64,000 nucleotides of DNA from Myxocyprinus asiaticus (Eukaryota; Chordata; Actinopteri; Cypriniformes; Catostomidae). The notes under the pieces are model-generated. The model saw only the letters and a program-made list of their open reading frames with translations, ran no database searches and was not told the DNA's origin. Every line of letters starts with the position of its first letter. The first letter of the stretch is position 1. Shown here one piece after another: positions 22,747-33,425 of the stretch. The stretch covers positions 21,982,744 through 22,046,743 of the forward strand of contig NC_059349.1 in assembly GCF_019703515.2 (NCBI RefSeq). Reading direction: 5' to 3'. The position numbers were made by a program, and so were the translations under genes.

Positions 22747-23499
22747 TCTCGTTCCCTCCATCAGGGAACGGAGGTTACGAAAGTAACCAGGATGATCTGT
22801 TTAATAAAGAATATATTTCTATATTATTTTCAAGAATAATGAAAATTATGGACAGCTGTATTTAAAAATGCAAGTTTAGTGAACTTAATAATCAATTATA
22901 TTTTTGAGTTTGCTGAAATAATTATATTGAGTTCATGGAATTTATAATCGAACTTTAATTGTTGGTTCAACTAATTTGCTTGAAGTTGAGTAAACTCAAA
23001 AATGCTTTGCAACTGCCTTACTTTTTTTGTTTACAGTGTGGATGTAAACCCCTTTACTGACATTCTTACTAGCTTATCCTATGTGTGCAAATGTTGTGCG
23101 TTTGCCAGTTTTGACGTCAAAAGCAGAGAATAATCTGATGATTTCAAATCTCATGTAAATTAAATTTTTTTTACGTGGAAGGAATTTTTAAATAAGCTAA
23201 TTTTATTTGTCAAAAGAGTGTGACACCCCCTTAAAATGAACAGGTAACCATGGCTGACTTTGAATACTAAATTTCTGCAATTGCATCTGAAACGGAAAAC
23301 TATTGATTTTAAATGATGCTGCATCCAAGCCACTAGGTGTCAGTATCAAGTCCAAGATGACACAAAGACAAAAGTAACTGAGTGCACCTTTAATGCTACG
23401 ACAATCATTGACATTCAATATAATTGTAAGCTTCCAACTACTGTATTTGGCAAGAGTTTGGGCCCATATGCACAAAACTAGGTCTATAAAGAAATGAAC

Positions 23500-23757
23500 T
23501 AAACTGACCTGCACAAAGTCCAGACATGAACCCCACTGAACACAGTGAGCCAGCCCCCTTCACAAAACTTTAATTCCTGACCTCACTGATGCTCTTGTGT
23601 CAGAATGGGAATGGGGGGCTTTCCCAGAAGAGTGGAGGCTGTCATGGAGGATCAACTCCCAATTAATACCCATAGTTTTAAAATCATGTTCAATAAAGCA
23701 CATACACTATGAGTGTGGTTTTTTTGGGTGTCCATTTACTTTTGGCCATATAGTGTG
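23500..23757. repeat. Tc1/mariner-like terminal fragment
   Basis: The sequence begins GACATGAACCCCACTGAACA, resembling the DxNPxEH block near the end of Tc1-type transposases, and ends CTTTTGGCCATATAGTGT, a typical Tc1-like terminus. The left part of the element is missing. Decayed. Confidence 0.55.
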
Positions 23758-23800
23758 TATATCATGCTAAACACAATCACTCCTCATCTCTGCCTAACAG

Positions 23801-23963
23801 ATGGCATCGTGTGGCTATTAGCATTGAAAAGAAGACCATCACAATGATTGTGGACTGTAAGAAGAAGATCTCAAAACCACTCAGCAGAAATGACCACGCG
23901 ATCATTAACACTGATGGCATTGCTGTTTTCGGAACCAGAATCCTGGATGAGGAAGTTTTTGAG
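23801..23963 (+). CDS. col11a1: col11a1 exon 4: TSPN domain
   Basis: Encodes residues 165-219 with [19 protein letters not shown] and ending [21 protein letters not shown] plus TMIVDCKKK is the COL11A1 form; type V alpha-1 has a different WHRIALS pattern. The Cys of VDCKKK is the second of the four domain cysteines. The exon enters in phase 2 and leaves in phase 0 at GTAAGC. Confidence 0.93.
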
Positions 23964-24000
23964 GTAAGCAAAGTTGTTTTACTATAACCTTGTAGATGCT

Positions 24001-24313
24001 CCCTGCTGAAAAGACCACTTTAGGCCAGTATGAATTTTGATGCTGGTCCAGGCTGGTTTATTCATGGTTTATGCTAGTATGTGCTGGTTTGGTGCTGGTC
24101 TAGCTGGAGGACCAGCATAGCTGTGCTGTTCAATCGACAGAAAATGCTGGTCAGCCACCAAGGTCTTTCTGGTGAAGCTAGCTGACCAAGGTAATCTTGC
24201 TGATTATGCTATAAAGTGGCCTGGTGGGGACACCAGCACACCAGCATCTCATGCCAGACACCAGTGCCCAAGCCACATGCTGATGACAAGCAATGCTGGT
24301 CTTTTCAACAGGG
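24001..24313. repeat. GCTGGT-rich TIR element, copy 1
   Basis: Ends CCCTGCTGAAAAGACCA and the inverse TGGTCTTTTCAACAGGG. The body is dominated by GCTGGT and ACCAGC motifs on both strands, so the whole element can fold on itself. Related copies at 34954-35118 and about 39886-40117. Confidence 0.75.
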
Positions 24314-25387
24314 CAGTCAATCCCAGTCATGATATTCTTTTCTGATGAACAGCTGTAAGCTGCATGTTTCTTTGAAAGTTACTCTGCATCATTGACAAGC
24401 ACTGACATGATATAATGTGGAGCAATCTAGCTTTTACCAGCCTATTAGAGCGAGGATAGGAACTATGCAGCCATTAGTGCTCACTGTAATTTGGCCTTAA
24501 AGGATACTTACACTGTTGAAGTGTGCATCGAGTCGGTATGACTGAAACTATGCAGGAAATTGCACACTGATTTGATTTACTGCCCAGTCAGATGATGTTT
24601 GTCAAGAGCTGAAGCCTTTCATTGCCCTTACAAATAATAGGCCATGTCAGTGGAATTTATTGCCCCATAAATCACTAATAGATGCTGAATACTTGTCAAC
24701 CTTTCCAAATAAAATATCACTTCATTCAATATATTTAAAATTAATGCACTCTGATTTAAATCATGCACCTGATTGGTATCTAAAATGTATTAAGGAGAAC
24801 TGTTGAGACAATGTGAATGACTTATGCACATAGCTTTTGCAGGTTGTGGTTGTTTTTCATTAAATAAACAGTACAGAGAAAACTTCCACATAATTATACA
24901 ACTCAGTGGAACTACAGTACAGAATCCTAGCACAGCGGTTTTCAACTGGTGGGCCGCAGGTCTGTTCTGATAGGGTTGTGGACAGCAGGTGAATAAACAA
25001 TGCTAAATGTGAACAATTTAAATGCAACTAACCATTACATTGAACTGTACATGCATAGGAATATTATTGCAGAGTAATATTTTTGCAGAGTAAAAAGCCT
25101 TATCAGTTTTAAAAGGGACCAGAAAATGGTTCCAATATGCTTTGTTGTTGACATTAAAGGCTGTAAGTCCAATCAAACTTTATAGTATTTTGCCATAAAT
25201 TTGCCGTCACCTGGTAATATGGCTAATACTAATTATATATTTAATATATAATCCTAACAATATTTAGCCCAGTATTTGTTCCATATGTTAAGCTGGTTAA
25301 TCATACCTTTGCTGTGGTTTATGGGTTTAAAAAAAAATTATTGTGTTCAGCCTACACTGTAAAAAATGGTAACCTGCAATTGTTACC

Positions 25388-27357
25388 TTAACCCTCTGGG
25401 GTCTGAGGGTGTTTTGGGCCCTGGATAAGTTTTGATATGCCTTGACATTTGTGCTTTTTTCAGGTGCTTAAAAACATATTAAGTCTGATAACACTGTATT
25501 CAGCACAAACTGTGCTACAATAATATGTGAGCAACATGTATGTACATGTTTGTATTTTTGTCACACTTTTGTTATATTAAGTCACTGAAATAAGGCCATA
25601 TAACACATACTAATCATTTGTTCACAAGCCTTTTGAGAACTGGATCTTGTAGCCTAGAGTTTTTGCTACAAAATGATGTGAAAACCATCCTGATCACTCA
25701 TTCATACAAAAAAATATAGTCATTTAACTTTTGTAAGACACTTTTAGTGTTAGAAAGGCCATATGCGAGGAGGCATGGATGATCATGAATATTGATGTGA
25801 TTCACACCTGAGGAGATAAAGACCCCTCCCCTGGGCCTATCAATGAGGAATGTGATGGAGAGAGAATGAATGTGAGGAGACTTAATGATTGAATGTATTG
25901 TTTGTAGCTTATTCACAAAATCAAGTTTAAATTAAAAGAAGTAATCTGACTATACATTTTCTTTACATAAAGACTTTACTTAAAAACTTTAGACCTACAC
26001 TACCGTTTAAAAGTTTTAGATCGGTAAGATTTTTTTATGTTTTTAAAATGAGTCTCTTCTGCTCACCAAGGCTGCATTTATTTGATCCAAAATACAGCAA
26101 AAACTTTGATATTGTGAAATATTTTTACAATTTAAAATAACTGTTTTCTATTTGAATATATTGTAAAATGCAATTTATTCCTGTGATCAAAGCTGAATTT
26201 TCAGCATCATTACAGCAGTCTTCAGTGTCACATGATCCTTCAGAAATCATTCTAATATGCTGATTTTCTAATATGGGCATATTTACAGCACATTTTACAC
26301 ATTTACACCTGAACAGATATTTGCAAGCACAAGCTTCATTGATGATAATGAGGCAGCATAAACACTAGTTAAAATAAGCTAAACTTTCATATTATTTTTA
26401 TATCATATTACATATCATATTTATATCATACAGCATACAATTTAAATACCTGCTTTAGCCGAAACAGCATTTAAATGTAACTAAAACTTGCCTATTAGGA
26501 CATATTTCAAATTTCAATACTTTGAATACTGGCTGGCAAGTCTGGAAATAGTCCAACTAGTAAAATATGTACATGTTTATATAAAATAGCATGTCAACTA
26601 ATGTAAGTAAAGACTTACTCATCTGAAATTGTATCCTCGGTTGGATCAAGTCGCTTTTCAAAATGCAAACGTTCATTGTTGGAGTCCCGCTCTTCTTCTG
26701 AGGAAAATGTGAACTCTTTGTCACTATCCAGGACCATCTGTAGAGCTTCCTCACCTGTGTAGCGTGCCATCTTCCAAACGCGCAGGAAAGTGAATGAATC
26801 AGATGATGAACTTGATGTTTTTTAAGGCATTGTTGGGGGTGTTTACCATTTGCTTCGATCACCTCAGCACATTACCATATGAATAGCGCCCTCTGTGCGT
26901 GGGTGTGATCACATTAGCGATAATTAGCTGAGCCAGGATAAAATGTACATCTCTTTAGTTTCATACAGATTACATTGCAGGAGAATATTTGTTTTAAATT
27001 TGAATTGTTTTATTTAAAAGTAGACATTTTAATCTTTCTTTAGACATATGTTTCATGTTTGTATGATAAGTATTCACTGAGTTTCAGTTCATTTTTGTGA
27101 CATGTTTCAGAAAGATGCTCGCGGAGACAGAGACGGCTGAAAGCGCGCCCTGTTTATTTTCTTTATTTTACAAAAGCACAAGGTTTTGTTGTTATTGTGA
27201 GTGTACCCAAATAATAGTAGACCCTTTATATTCTCTAATGATGTCTTACACTTATCTGTATGCCCAAAAATGACTGAGTATATTAAGTTGTTTCCGCTGT
27301 TATGAGGAAAAAATCAAGCAGGATGCGCCGGCGCGTCTATCGACCCCTGAGGGTTAA
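25388..27357 (-). mobile_element. TTAA-flanked piggyBac-type element with transposase remnant
   Basis: TTAA at 25388-25391 and 27354-27357 flank a 1.96-kb element with ends CCCTCTGGGGTC and the inverse of CCCTCAGGGGTC. A transposase-like N-terminal exon (26618-26770) is kept on the minus strand; no catalytic domain follows. Exact TTAA duplications with short CCC-type TIRs fit the piggyBac superfamily. Confidence 0.8.
26618..26770 (-). pseudogene. N-terminal exon of a piggyBac-like transposase
   Basis: The minus strand from ATG at 26770 encodes MARYTGEEALQMVLDSD followed by an acidic Ser/Glu stretch (FTFSSEEERDS) and FEKRLDPTEDTISDE. This resembles the start of vertebrate PGBD-type proteins: a short conserved helix and an acidic linker before the DDD catalytic domain. 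The frame ends at GATGAGTAAGT, which reads as a stop or as a splice donor GA/GTAAGT. Nothing resembling the catalytic domain lies between here and 25392, so it is a leftover exon of a deletion derivative. Confidence 0.6.
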
Positions 27358-28000
27358 TGTAGTTAGGTTGATTCAGACATGCTCAAAGGAATATTCTGAA
27401 TTCAATACAAGTTAAGCTCAATTGACAGCATTTGACATAATGTTGATTACCACGAAAAATAATTTCAACTTGTCCCTCCCGTTCTTTAAAAAAAGCAAAA
27501 ATAGAGGTTGGCACTAACAAAAGAGGTGAATGGGAACAATTTTTGGAGGGTTTAAAGACAGAAATTTGAAACTTATAATTTTATAAAAGCACTTACATTA
27601 ATTATTCTGTTAAAACTTGTGTATTATTTGAGCTGTAAAGTTGTTTAAATCATAATTTGTCATTTTAGGGTTTTAGGGTTTGTTGACATTACATCAAGGC
27701 AACAAAGTTTTAAAATTGGCCATAACTTTACACACAAAAGGTTAGTAAGCGATTTTATCACACTAAAATCATGTTAACATGCATATTGTTTATTTGTCTT
27801 GTGTCTATACTTTTGAATTTGAGTATTTTGTCATTTACGGATTGGCCCCATTCACTTCCATTGAAAGTGCTGCACTGGAACCCAGATTTGAGGTTTTTTT
27901 TTTTTTTAAGAAAAGGAGGGGTAAGTCAAAATAAGTTTTTGGGTAATCAACATTATGCCACAAATACTGTCGATTGAGCTTAACTTGTATTGAACTCACT

Positions 28001-29286
28001 TGTAGCAGGAAACGTTAGGCACAAATGAGTCATGACACAGACAAGGTACACTTTTACCCCCGGAGGGTTATTTTATTGGTTGAAGTGTGGCAGAGGAGAA
28101 GTGTGCAGGTTAGGTGAAGGTGCTCGGTGTGGAACCACCTTCTTCCCTTTGTGCAGCGTGATGGTGAGAGGGTGCCGTTAGTGGAGAGGTGAGACTCACT
28201 CCTCGTCCGAGTCTTCGAGTGAGACAAACGCCAGCGGGATGAAGTCTGCTTCTTTTAGTCACTGCCAACTTCTCATCCAACTGTTTCTCTTGCTGGCTTT
28301 TATCCCTGTGTCTATTCCTCGTTGATTAATAGGCATCAGGGGCCAGTTGCACCAGCTATATGTAAGTTACAGCTTAGCCTAGTTGTGGCGTAAATGGGCA
28401 ATAAGTCACAATTTACGTACTACTAAGTATTTCAGCGTTGCGTCATAAAATTTAGGTAGGACGTAACACTATGTATCAACTAAATATTTACAGAAGCCTC
28501 CGACCAGGAGAAACAGATGGAATTAAAAAGCAGACTCACTTAATGACGTCAATGAGCTCATGTTTTGGATGACACGTTTCAGTCCTTTCGACATATATGA
28601 TGATGTTGTCATTTACACTCGTTTACATTTACGGGAGAAAGCATTAAGTAAAAAACTTACTACTTCAGCATGATTCAACCAATCTAATGGTACACTTTCC
28701 TGTACTCCACCTGGTGTCAAGTTTCAACATATACGAAATAAATAAAATATTAAAATGAATAAATGTCTATTTTTCAAGCCTTTAGTATTAGTATTTTTTT
28801 ATTGTCCCTTATTCATTTTAGATACAGTTACTGAATATTGTTATTTAGCCTACATAAGCTAAATATATCATTTATGAAATATTGTTTTATTATGTATCCT
28901 ATTTCAATGGGAATATCATTTTTTACAGCTGACAGTTACGTGTGCAAACAAGGTTTGAACATCAACCATAACAAGATCAAACTGAAGCTTATGGCTTTTT
29001 AATACTTCTGTGTACAAATTTGAAGGCTGCTTATTGGATCAATACAAGAAAACGTCATATTATGTGACTATGTATTACTTTAAGGAGAGCTTACAACCTA
29101 CTAGTTAAGTCTTGCCTTAAGAAAATATGGTGCAACCAAATTAAGCACTGACTTAGTTACAAGCTAACAAGTAGTTACTAAGCCCTTAGTGTGAACTTTA
29201 CATCTCAACTTAAGTGAGGACTTACGCACAGCTGGTGAGCTAGTCTAATTATCATTCACTGGTTGTAACTTAGGCACCTCGCCACA
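28001..29286 (-). mobile_element. Probable solo LTR with a nested TIR element
   Basis: On the + strand it begins TGTAGCAGG and ends CTCGCCACA, so the minus strand has TG...CA ends. On that strand GGGATAAAAGCC (TATA-like) is followed by AACCAATAAAATAACC (polyadenylation-like) near the end, as in an LTR. It interrupts long-TIR copy 2. No internal coding region or second LTR is present. The flanking duplication has decayed and cannot be shown. Confidence 0.55.
28341..29245. mobile_element. TIR element nested in the LTR
   Basis: GTTGCACCAGCTATATGTAAG at the left pairs inversely with CTTACGCACAGCTGGTGAGC at the right. The interior has paired AAGTTAC/GTAACTT-type motifs (for example CTTAGTTACAAGC) but no coding sequence. 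The superfamily is uncertain (PIF/Harbinger-like termini are possible). Confidence 0.5.
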
Positions 29287-29387
29287 CCGGTATATTACAT
29301 TAATAATATTTTTGACTTTACTCATACCAGGTAAATTAGATAATACATTTTTTTTTAGGTTAACATTTTTTCAGTATATGCCATGTT

Positions 29388-29480
29388 GCGATAATTAGCT
29401 GAGCCAGGAGAAAATGTACATCTCTTTAGTTTCATACAGATTACATTGCAGGAGAATATTTGTTTTAAATTTGAATTGTT
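29388..29480. repeat. 93-bp duplicate of the TTAA element's internal segment
   Basis: GCGATAATTAGCTGAGCCAG and the following ~75 bases repeat 26915-27010 with only a few differences, outside that element. It may be a fragment of another copy. Confidence 0.75.
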
Positions 29481-29504
29481 TCAGTGTTGATTTGCCAGCC
29501 TAAC

Positions 29505-29600
29505 ATATGGAACATATACTGGGCTAAATATTGTATTAGTATTAGCCATATTACCAGGTGACAAAGGCAAATTTACAGCAAAATACAGTAAAGTTACTTT
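29505..29600 (-). repeat. Inverted copy of 25180-25290
   Basis: The segment CATATGGAACATATACTGGG through TTAGCCATATTACCAGGTGAC is the inverse of sequence just left of copy 1 of the TACACTG element, which carries an extra ATATATTTAATATATAAT insertion. Confidence 0.7.
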
Positions 29601-29694
29601 ACAATATTGTACAATATTGGCTTGTAAATCACACTTCTTCTGTGGCTTACGGATTTACAAAATTGTCAATTTCCCTGTTCAGCCTACACTATAA

Positions 29695-30405
29695 AAAGTT
29701 TATTTCTGATCTAACCCTTAAAACTTTTGTTGGTGTAACCTAACGTAGTTAAGTTGATTCAGACATGCTCAAGGAAACATTTGGGTTTCAGTACAAGTTA
29801 AGCTCAATCGACAGAATTTGTGGCATAATGTTGATTACCACAAATAATAATTTCAACTCGTCCCTCCTTTTCTTGACAAAAAGCACAAATCGAGGTTACA
29901 ACAGAGGTGAATGGGGCCAAATTTGGAGGGTTTAAAGGCACAAATGTGAAGCTTATAATTTGATAAAAGCACTTCTTCTGTTAAAACTCATGTATTATTT
30001 GAGCTGTGAAGTCGTCATTTTTACAGTTATTTTAGGGTTTGTTGACATTACAACGTCAAGGCAACAAAGTTGTAAAATTGGCTATAACTTTACACCGAAA
30101 AGGTTAGTAAGAGATTTTATAACACTAAAATCAAGTCATGTCGTGTCTACACTTTTGAAATGGAGTATTTTGACATTTACAGAGAGGTCCCCATTCTCTT
30201 CCATCTGAAAGTGCTTTTTTTCAAGAAAAAGAGGGGCAAGTCAAATTTTGTTTTTGTGGTATTCAATGTTATGCCACAAATGCTGTCGATCGACCTTAAC
30301 CCGGAATATTCCTTTAAATCATATTATTTTACTTTCCTCAAACCAGTTAATTTAGATAATATTATAGAAAGCACATTTTTTTTTGGTTAACATTTTTTCA
30401 GTGTA
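29695..30405. mobile_element. TACACTG-type TIR element, copy 2, containing long-TIR copy 3
   Basis: The left end TACACTATAAAAAG and right end GGTTAACATTTTTTCAGTGTA match copy 1. The shared internal sequence GTTGATTCAGACATGCTC leads into the long-TIR repeat in both copies. Confidence 0.65.
29771..30314. repeat. Long-TIR repeat, copy 3 of 3
   Basis: AAGGAAACATTTGGG at the left and CCGGAATATTCCTTT at the right, with the family's internal blocks (TTTGTGGCATAATGTTGAT, GGGTTTGTTGACATTACA). This is the least interrupted intron 4 copy. Confidence 0.8.
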
Positions 30406-31906
30406 CACCTCCTTGCAGTTGTATATTTGCTGATTTGCCACTTGATATTCAATGCAAAATCTGGGTCCTGAAGCAAAACCTGTTGAGAGTTACTGACCTA
30501 AGATACTAAGCAAAGTCTAATAAAGCTTAAAGTATTCCATTCACAAGCTTCTCTTGGTGGCACTAAGCTAGGCAGCATTCTCATGCAATGTTGCATTCTC
30601 GACTGTGAGACAATATCTGCAGTTTTTCTTTGATGTCAGCTGGAGGAATGTTGTCTAATAAGAGCAGCATGCTAAAGTTTAGCCTCCAGGTTAGAGATGT
30701 CATTGAGCACAGGAATCTTTTAAGATTTTCATCCCATTTCTTCCCATTCCCTGCTTGTCCCAGTGTTAGTCAGGAGGTTGTGATGAGCCTGCAGAATATA
30801 TAGCCTGAGAGGTAAATCTGCCATATTTAATGTGCTCATTTTCAGCACTCACTTAGCAATTCTTTCACCCACTGCATGATTGCCTGTAATGTTGGGCACT
30901 TTGTCAAAATATTGTTGCTCAACGATAAACAAAGCTGTTTTAATTAAGAGAGTTGTTTTTTATATTTTATATGATTATGATGGAAGCGCTGCCCTGTCAA
31001 AGCTTTGGTAATAGGTTTTAGCGATGTGAAATAAACATCTTATGCTTTTTGTTATTCTGGATGATTTACTGATGGGCAAGGATGATTTGAAAGTTTATGT
31101 GTGTTTCTGGCAGGTTACTGGACAAAGTTTTTATGTTCTATATCATGCTAAAGTAGAGGGATCATGAAATAATTATTCTTTGTTTCTGGACTGCCAAAAA
31201 GAAATAATTTAGTTTATAAAGCATGTCTTTGAGTATCATTTTGCCTTTCCTTTAGCTAACTATATTTCAGTTTGGTGACTCAAGTTATAATTGTGCTTTA
31301 GCTATTTCCTATTGAGATCCTACTCAGATTTAATTGCCTCTGGTCTGTTGATTATAATTTTAACTAATGAAAATCAGGGTCTTATACTCCAGTGTTTTGT
31401 ATTCGCTGACTCTGTGTACTCATTGGAGTTTAACTTTTGTGTTGGGGGGTGGGGATTATTAGTTTGTAAAGATTAAGTACGAATGTTAATAGTAATAGCG
31501 TTCAGTGAATGTAAACAATAAAAATAGCAACAAACAAGTTAACGCACAGAGGCAGCATTAATATACAGTACATTGCGTGAAACCATGTATCACACTCTAA
31601 AAATGTATCAGGTATTAGTTTAGTCATAATTGCACCAGTCAACCTACAAAAATAATCATTAAAAATCAGAAATGCCCAGCGGAAGTAGATGTTTTAGGCA
31701 TTTTGACCTAACACCAGGGAAGGGAATTCTTATTTTGGCAAATGTGACATTGATTGTCCCACTTAATCAGAATATGCTGTTTTCCTCAACTAGACAACTT
31801 GCAGATATGCATTTTGAGAAAATGTCCAGTCATTTTCTTGTACCAAAGTTATCTTGAAGGACTGTTTGTTAAAGTGTACGTATGCATTTTTTTTTATTGT
31901 CCCAGC

Positions 31907-32180
31907 TTAACCTGTTGATGCTCATTGACCCCACCCATGGGTTTGACTTTACTTTGCTTAAATGAGTTCACATTTACTATATAGTGTGCTGTTCAAAATT
32001 GTTCATAATGTTGACAAATTATACTTTATTATTATACTTACTATCTTTATAATTTGTCAACAATATTAAATTTCTTTTTTCTTTTTTTTTGACTAGACTA
32101 TATAGTAAATGTGAACTAATTCAAGCAAAGTGACATCAGTTCTGGGGGGGGGGGGGGGGTCATGCACATCAACAGGTTAA
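31907..32180. mobile_element. Palindromic TTAA-flanked MITE
   Basis: TTAA lies at both edges. CCTGTTGATG is inverted as CATCAACAGG, and the inner arms (TTAAATGAGTTCACATTTACTATATAGT and its inverse near 32098-32125) pair over most of the 266-bp element. A G run of about 17 sits in the right arm. It inserted at the left end of the next repeat. Confidence 0.8.
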
Positions 32181-33133
32181 AGGCATAGTTTACCCAAAAA
32201 TGAAAATTATCTTATAATTTACTCACCCTCTTTTTAACATGTGTATTTTGTCTTACTGTACTGGCAGAGTTTTTATAGTCAAAACAAGTGAAAAAAAATC
32301 TACCAGTGCTGAAGAAGTAATCCAAAATATTTAGAATACGTTACTGACCTTGAGTAATCTAACAGAATACGTTACAAATTAAATTCTACAGCATGTATTC
32401 TGTAATCTGTAGTGGAATATATTTCAAAAGTAACCCTCCCAACCCTGATAACAGGTCACTCTTCTCTTCACCTGTCAGACTGACTGAGCACCAGTGGGCG
32501 GGGCCAAGGGTGTGATGATGAAAAATAGGCGTTGATGTCTTGCTGAAGAGGCAGTCATATGCAGATGTATTTGGTCCTTGTGACATTACAAGTTCCGCAA
32601 ATTCCAAATGTGCCGTTTTTGTAGCTTGGTTTAAATAAATGCTCTTTTTCTATTAAGGAGGATGTTTTCAGTTCTGAAACTTACAGTATGTTTTAATAGT
32701 ACAATGACCACTTATACTAAGTCAAAAGATCAAGGAAACTTTGATTAATCATGTTATGACCCCTTTAAAACCATATCTTCAGAAGCAATATGTGACCTTC
32801 AGATGTAAAAGTGAAAGTGGAGATTTAGGGTAAAAAAAGGACTTTAAATATTGATCTGGTTCTCACCCACAACTATCATATCACTTCTGAAGATATAGAT
32901 TTAACCACTGAAGTCATATGGATTACTTTTATGTTTCCTTTATGTGATTTTTGAAGCTACACAGGTCTGGCTACTGTTCACTTGTATTGTAAAGATCTAC
33001 AGAACTGAAATATTTTCTAAAAATATTTGTTTGTGTTCTGCTAAAGAAAGAAAGTCATACACATCTGGGATGGCATGAGGGTGAGTAAATGATGAGAGAA
33101 TTAAAATTGGGTTTGGGTGAACTATCCCTTTAA
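32181..33133. repeat. TAAAGGGATAGTTCACCC-type TIR element (long copy)
   Basis: The left end GCATAGTTTACCCAAAAATG is the inverse of the right end GGTTTGGGTGAACTATCCCTTT. Internal motifs such as ACTTCTGAAGATATAGATTT recur at 38830. Non-coding. Confidence 0.75.
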
Positions 33134-33149
33134 TGTACAGAGTAGATTG

Positions 33150-33425
33150 TAAGAAAGTTGGACGTTAATGTCACCTAAAAATGTAACGCTGTGGCTCTCT
33201 GGTGCTATCACAACATTGCTCTGTTTTTTTGAGCGGCCCATCCAGACTGACAGCGCAACACTGGCTCAACCAATGGTTTGTATTTGGGAGGGGACTATCT
33301 GTCTGTACAACAAAGGAAGGCGAGGGTAGTTTTCTGGAAATGGTTTGAAAACAGTGATTATTTTGGCAAAGCTGTTTGGCAATGCTAGTGGTGCAGAAAT
33401 TACACAGTTCAGCACATCTTCCACT
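33150..33425. repeat. Second copy of the 16124-16433 repeat family
   Basis: Shared blocks include GCTCAACCAATGG, GGACTATCTGTCTGT, TTTGAAAACAGTGATTATTTTG and GCAGAAATTACA, in the same order as in the intron 1 copy. A partial antisense open frame here is a shadow. Confidence 0.55.

Larger units (their letters stand above)
18634..22791 (+). mobile_element. DIRS1-type tyrosine-recombinase retrotransposon
   Basis: The element has inverted termini: 18660-18840 is the inverse of about 22570-22746. Coding order is gag remnant, reverse transcriptase, RNase H, then tyrosine recombinase. Between the recombinase and the right terminus lies an internal complementary region (22449-22541) that is the inverse of both outer ends joined together, the hallmark of DIRS1 elements, which replicate through a circular intermediate. 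There is no target duplication, as expected for recombinase-based insertion. Most of gag is deleted and pol has a frame change, so the copy is non-autonomous, although the recombinase frame is open end to end. Confidence 0.92.
18141..23800 (+). other. col11a1 intron 3 (GC-AG, carries a DIRS element)
   Basis: The intron starts GCAAGT and ends CCTAACAG. It holds a 4.2-kb DIRS retrotransposon and a Tc1-like terminal fragment. Stretches 18150-18630 and 22800-23500 have no feature I recognise. Confidence 0.85.
27385..29305. repeat. Long-TIR repeat, copy 2, split by a solo LTR
   Basis: Sequence from AAAGGAATATTCTG to TTGTATTGAACTCAC (28000) matches the family at 15338 and 29771. The last bases of the family (CCGGAATATTCC in copy 3) resume as CCGGTATATTAC at 29287, after the LTR. 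The copy is therefore older than the LTR insertion. Confidence 0.7.
25353..29378. mobile_element. TACACTG-type TIR element, copy 1, containing nested insertions
   Basis: The left end TACACTGTAAAAAATGGTAACC is the inverse of the right end GGTTAACATTTTTTCAGTATA. Inside it are a TTAA element, long-TIR copy 2, a solo LTR and a further TIR element. A second, much shorter copy with the same left flank (GTTCAGCC) lies at 29695-30405, showing what the unit looks like without most insertions. Confidence 0.65.
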
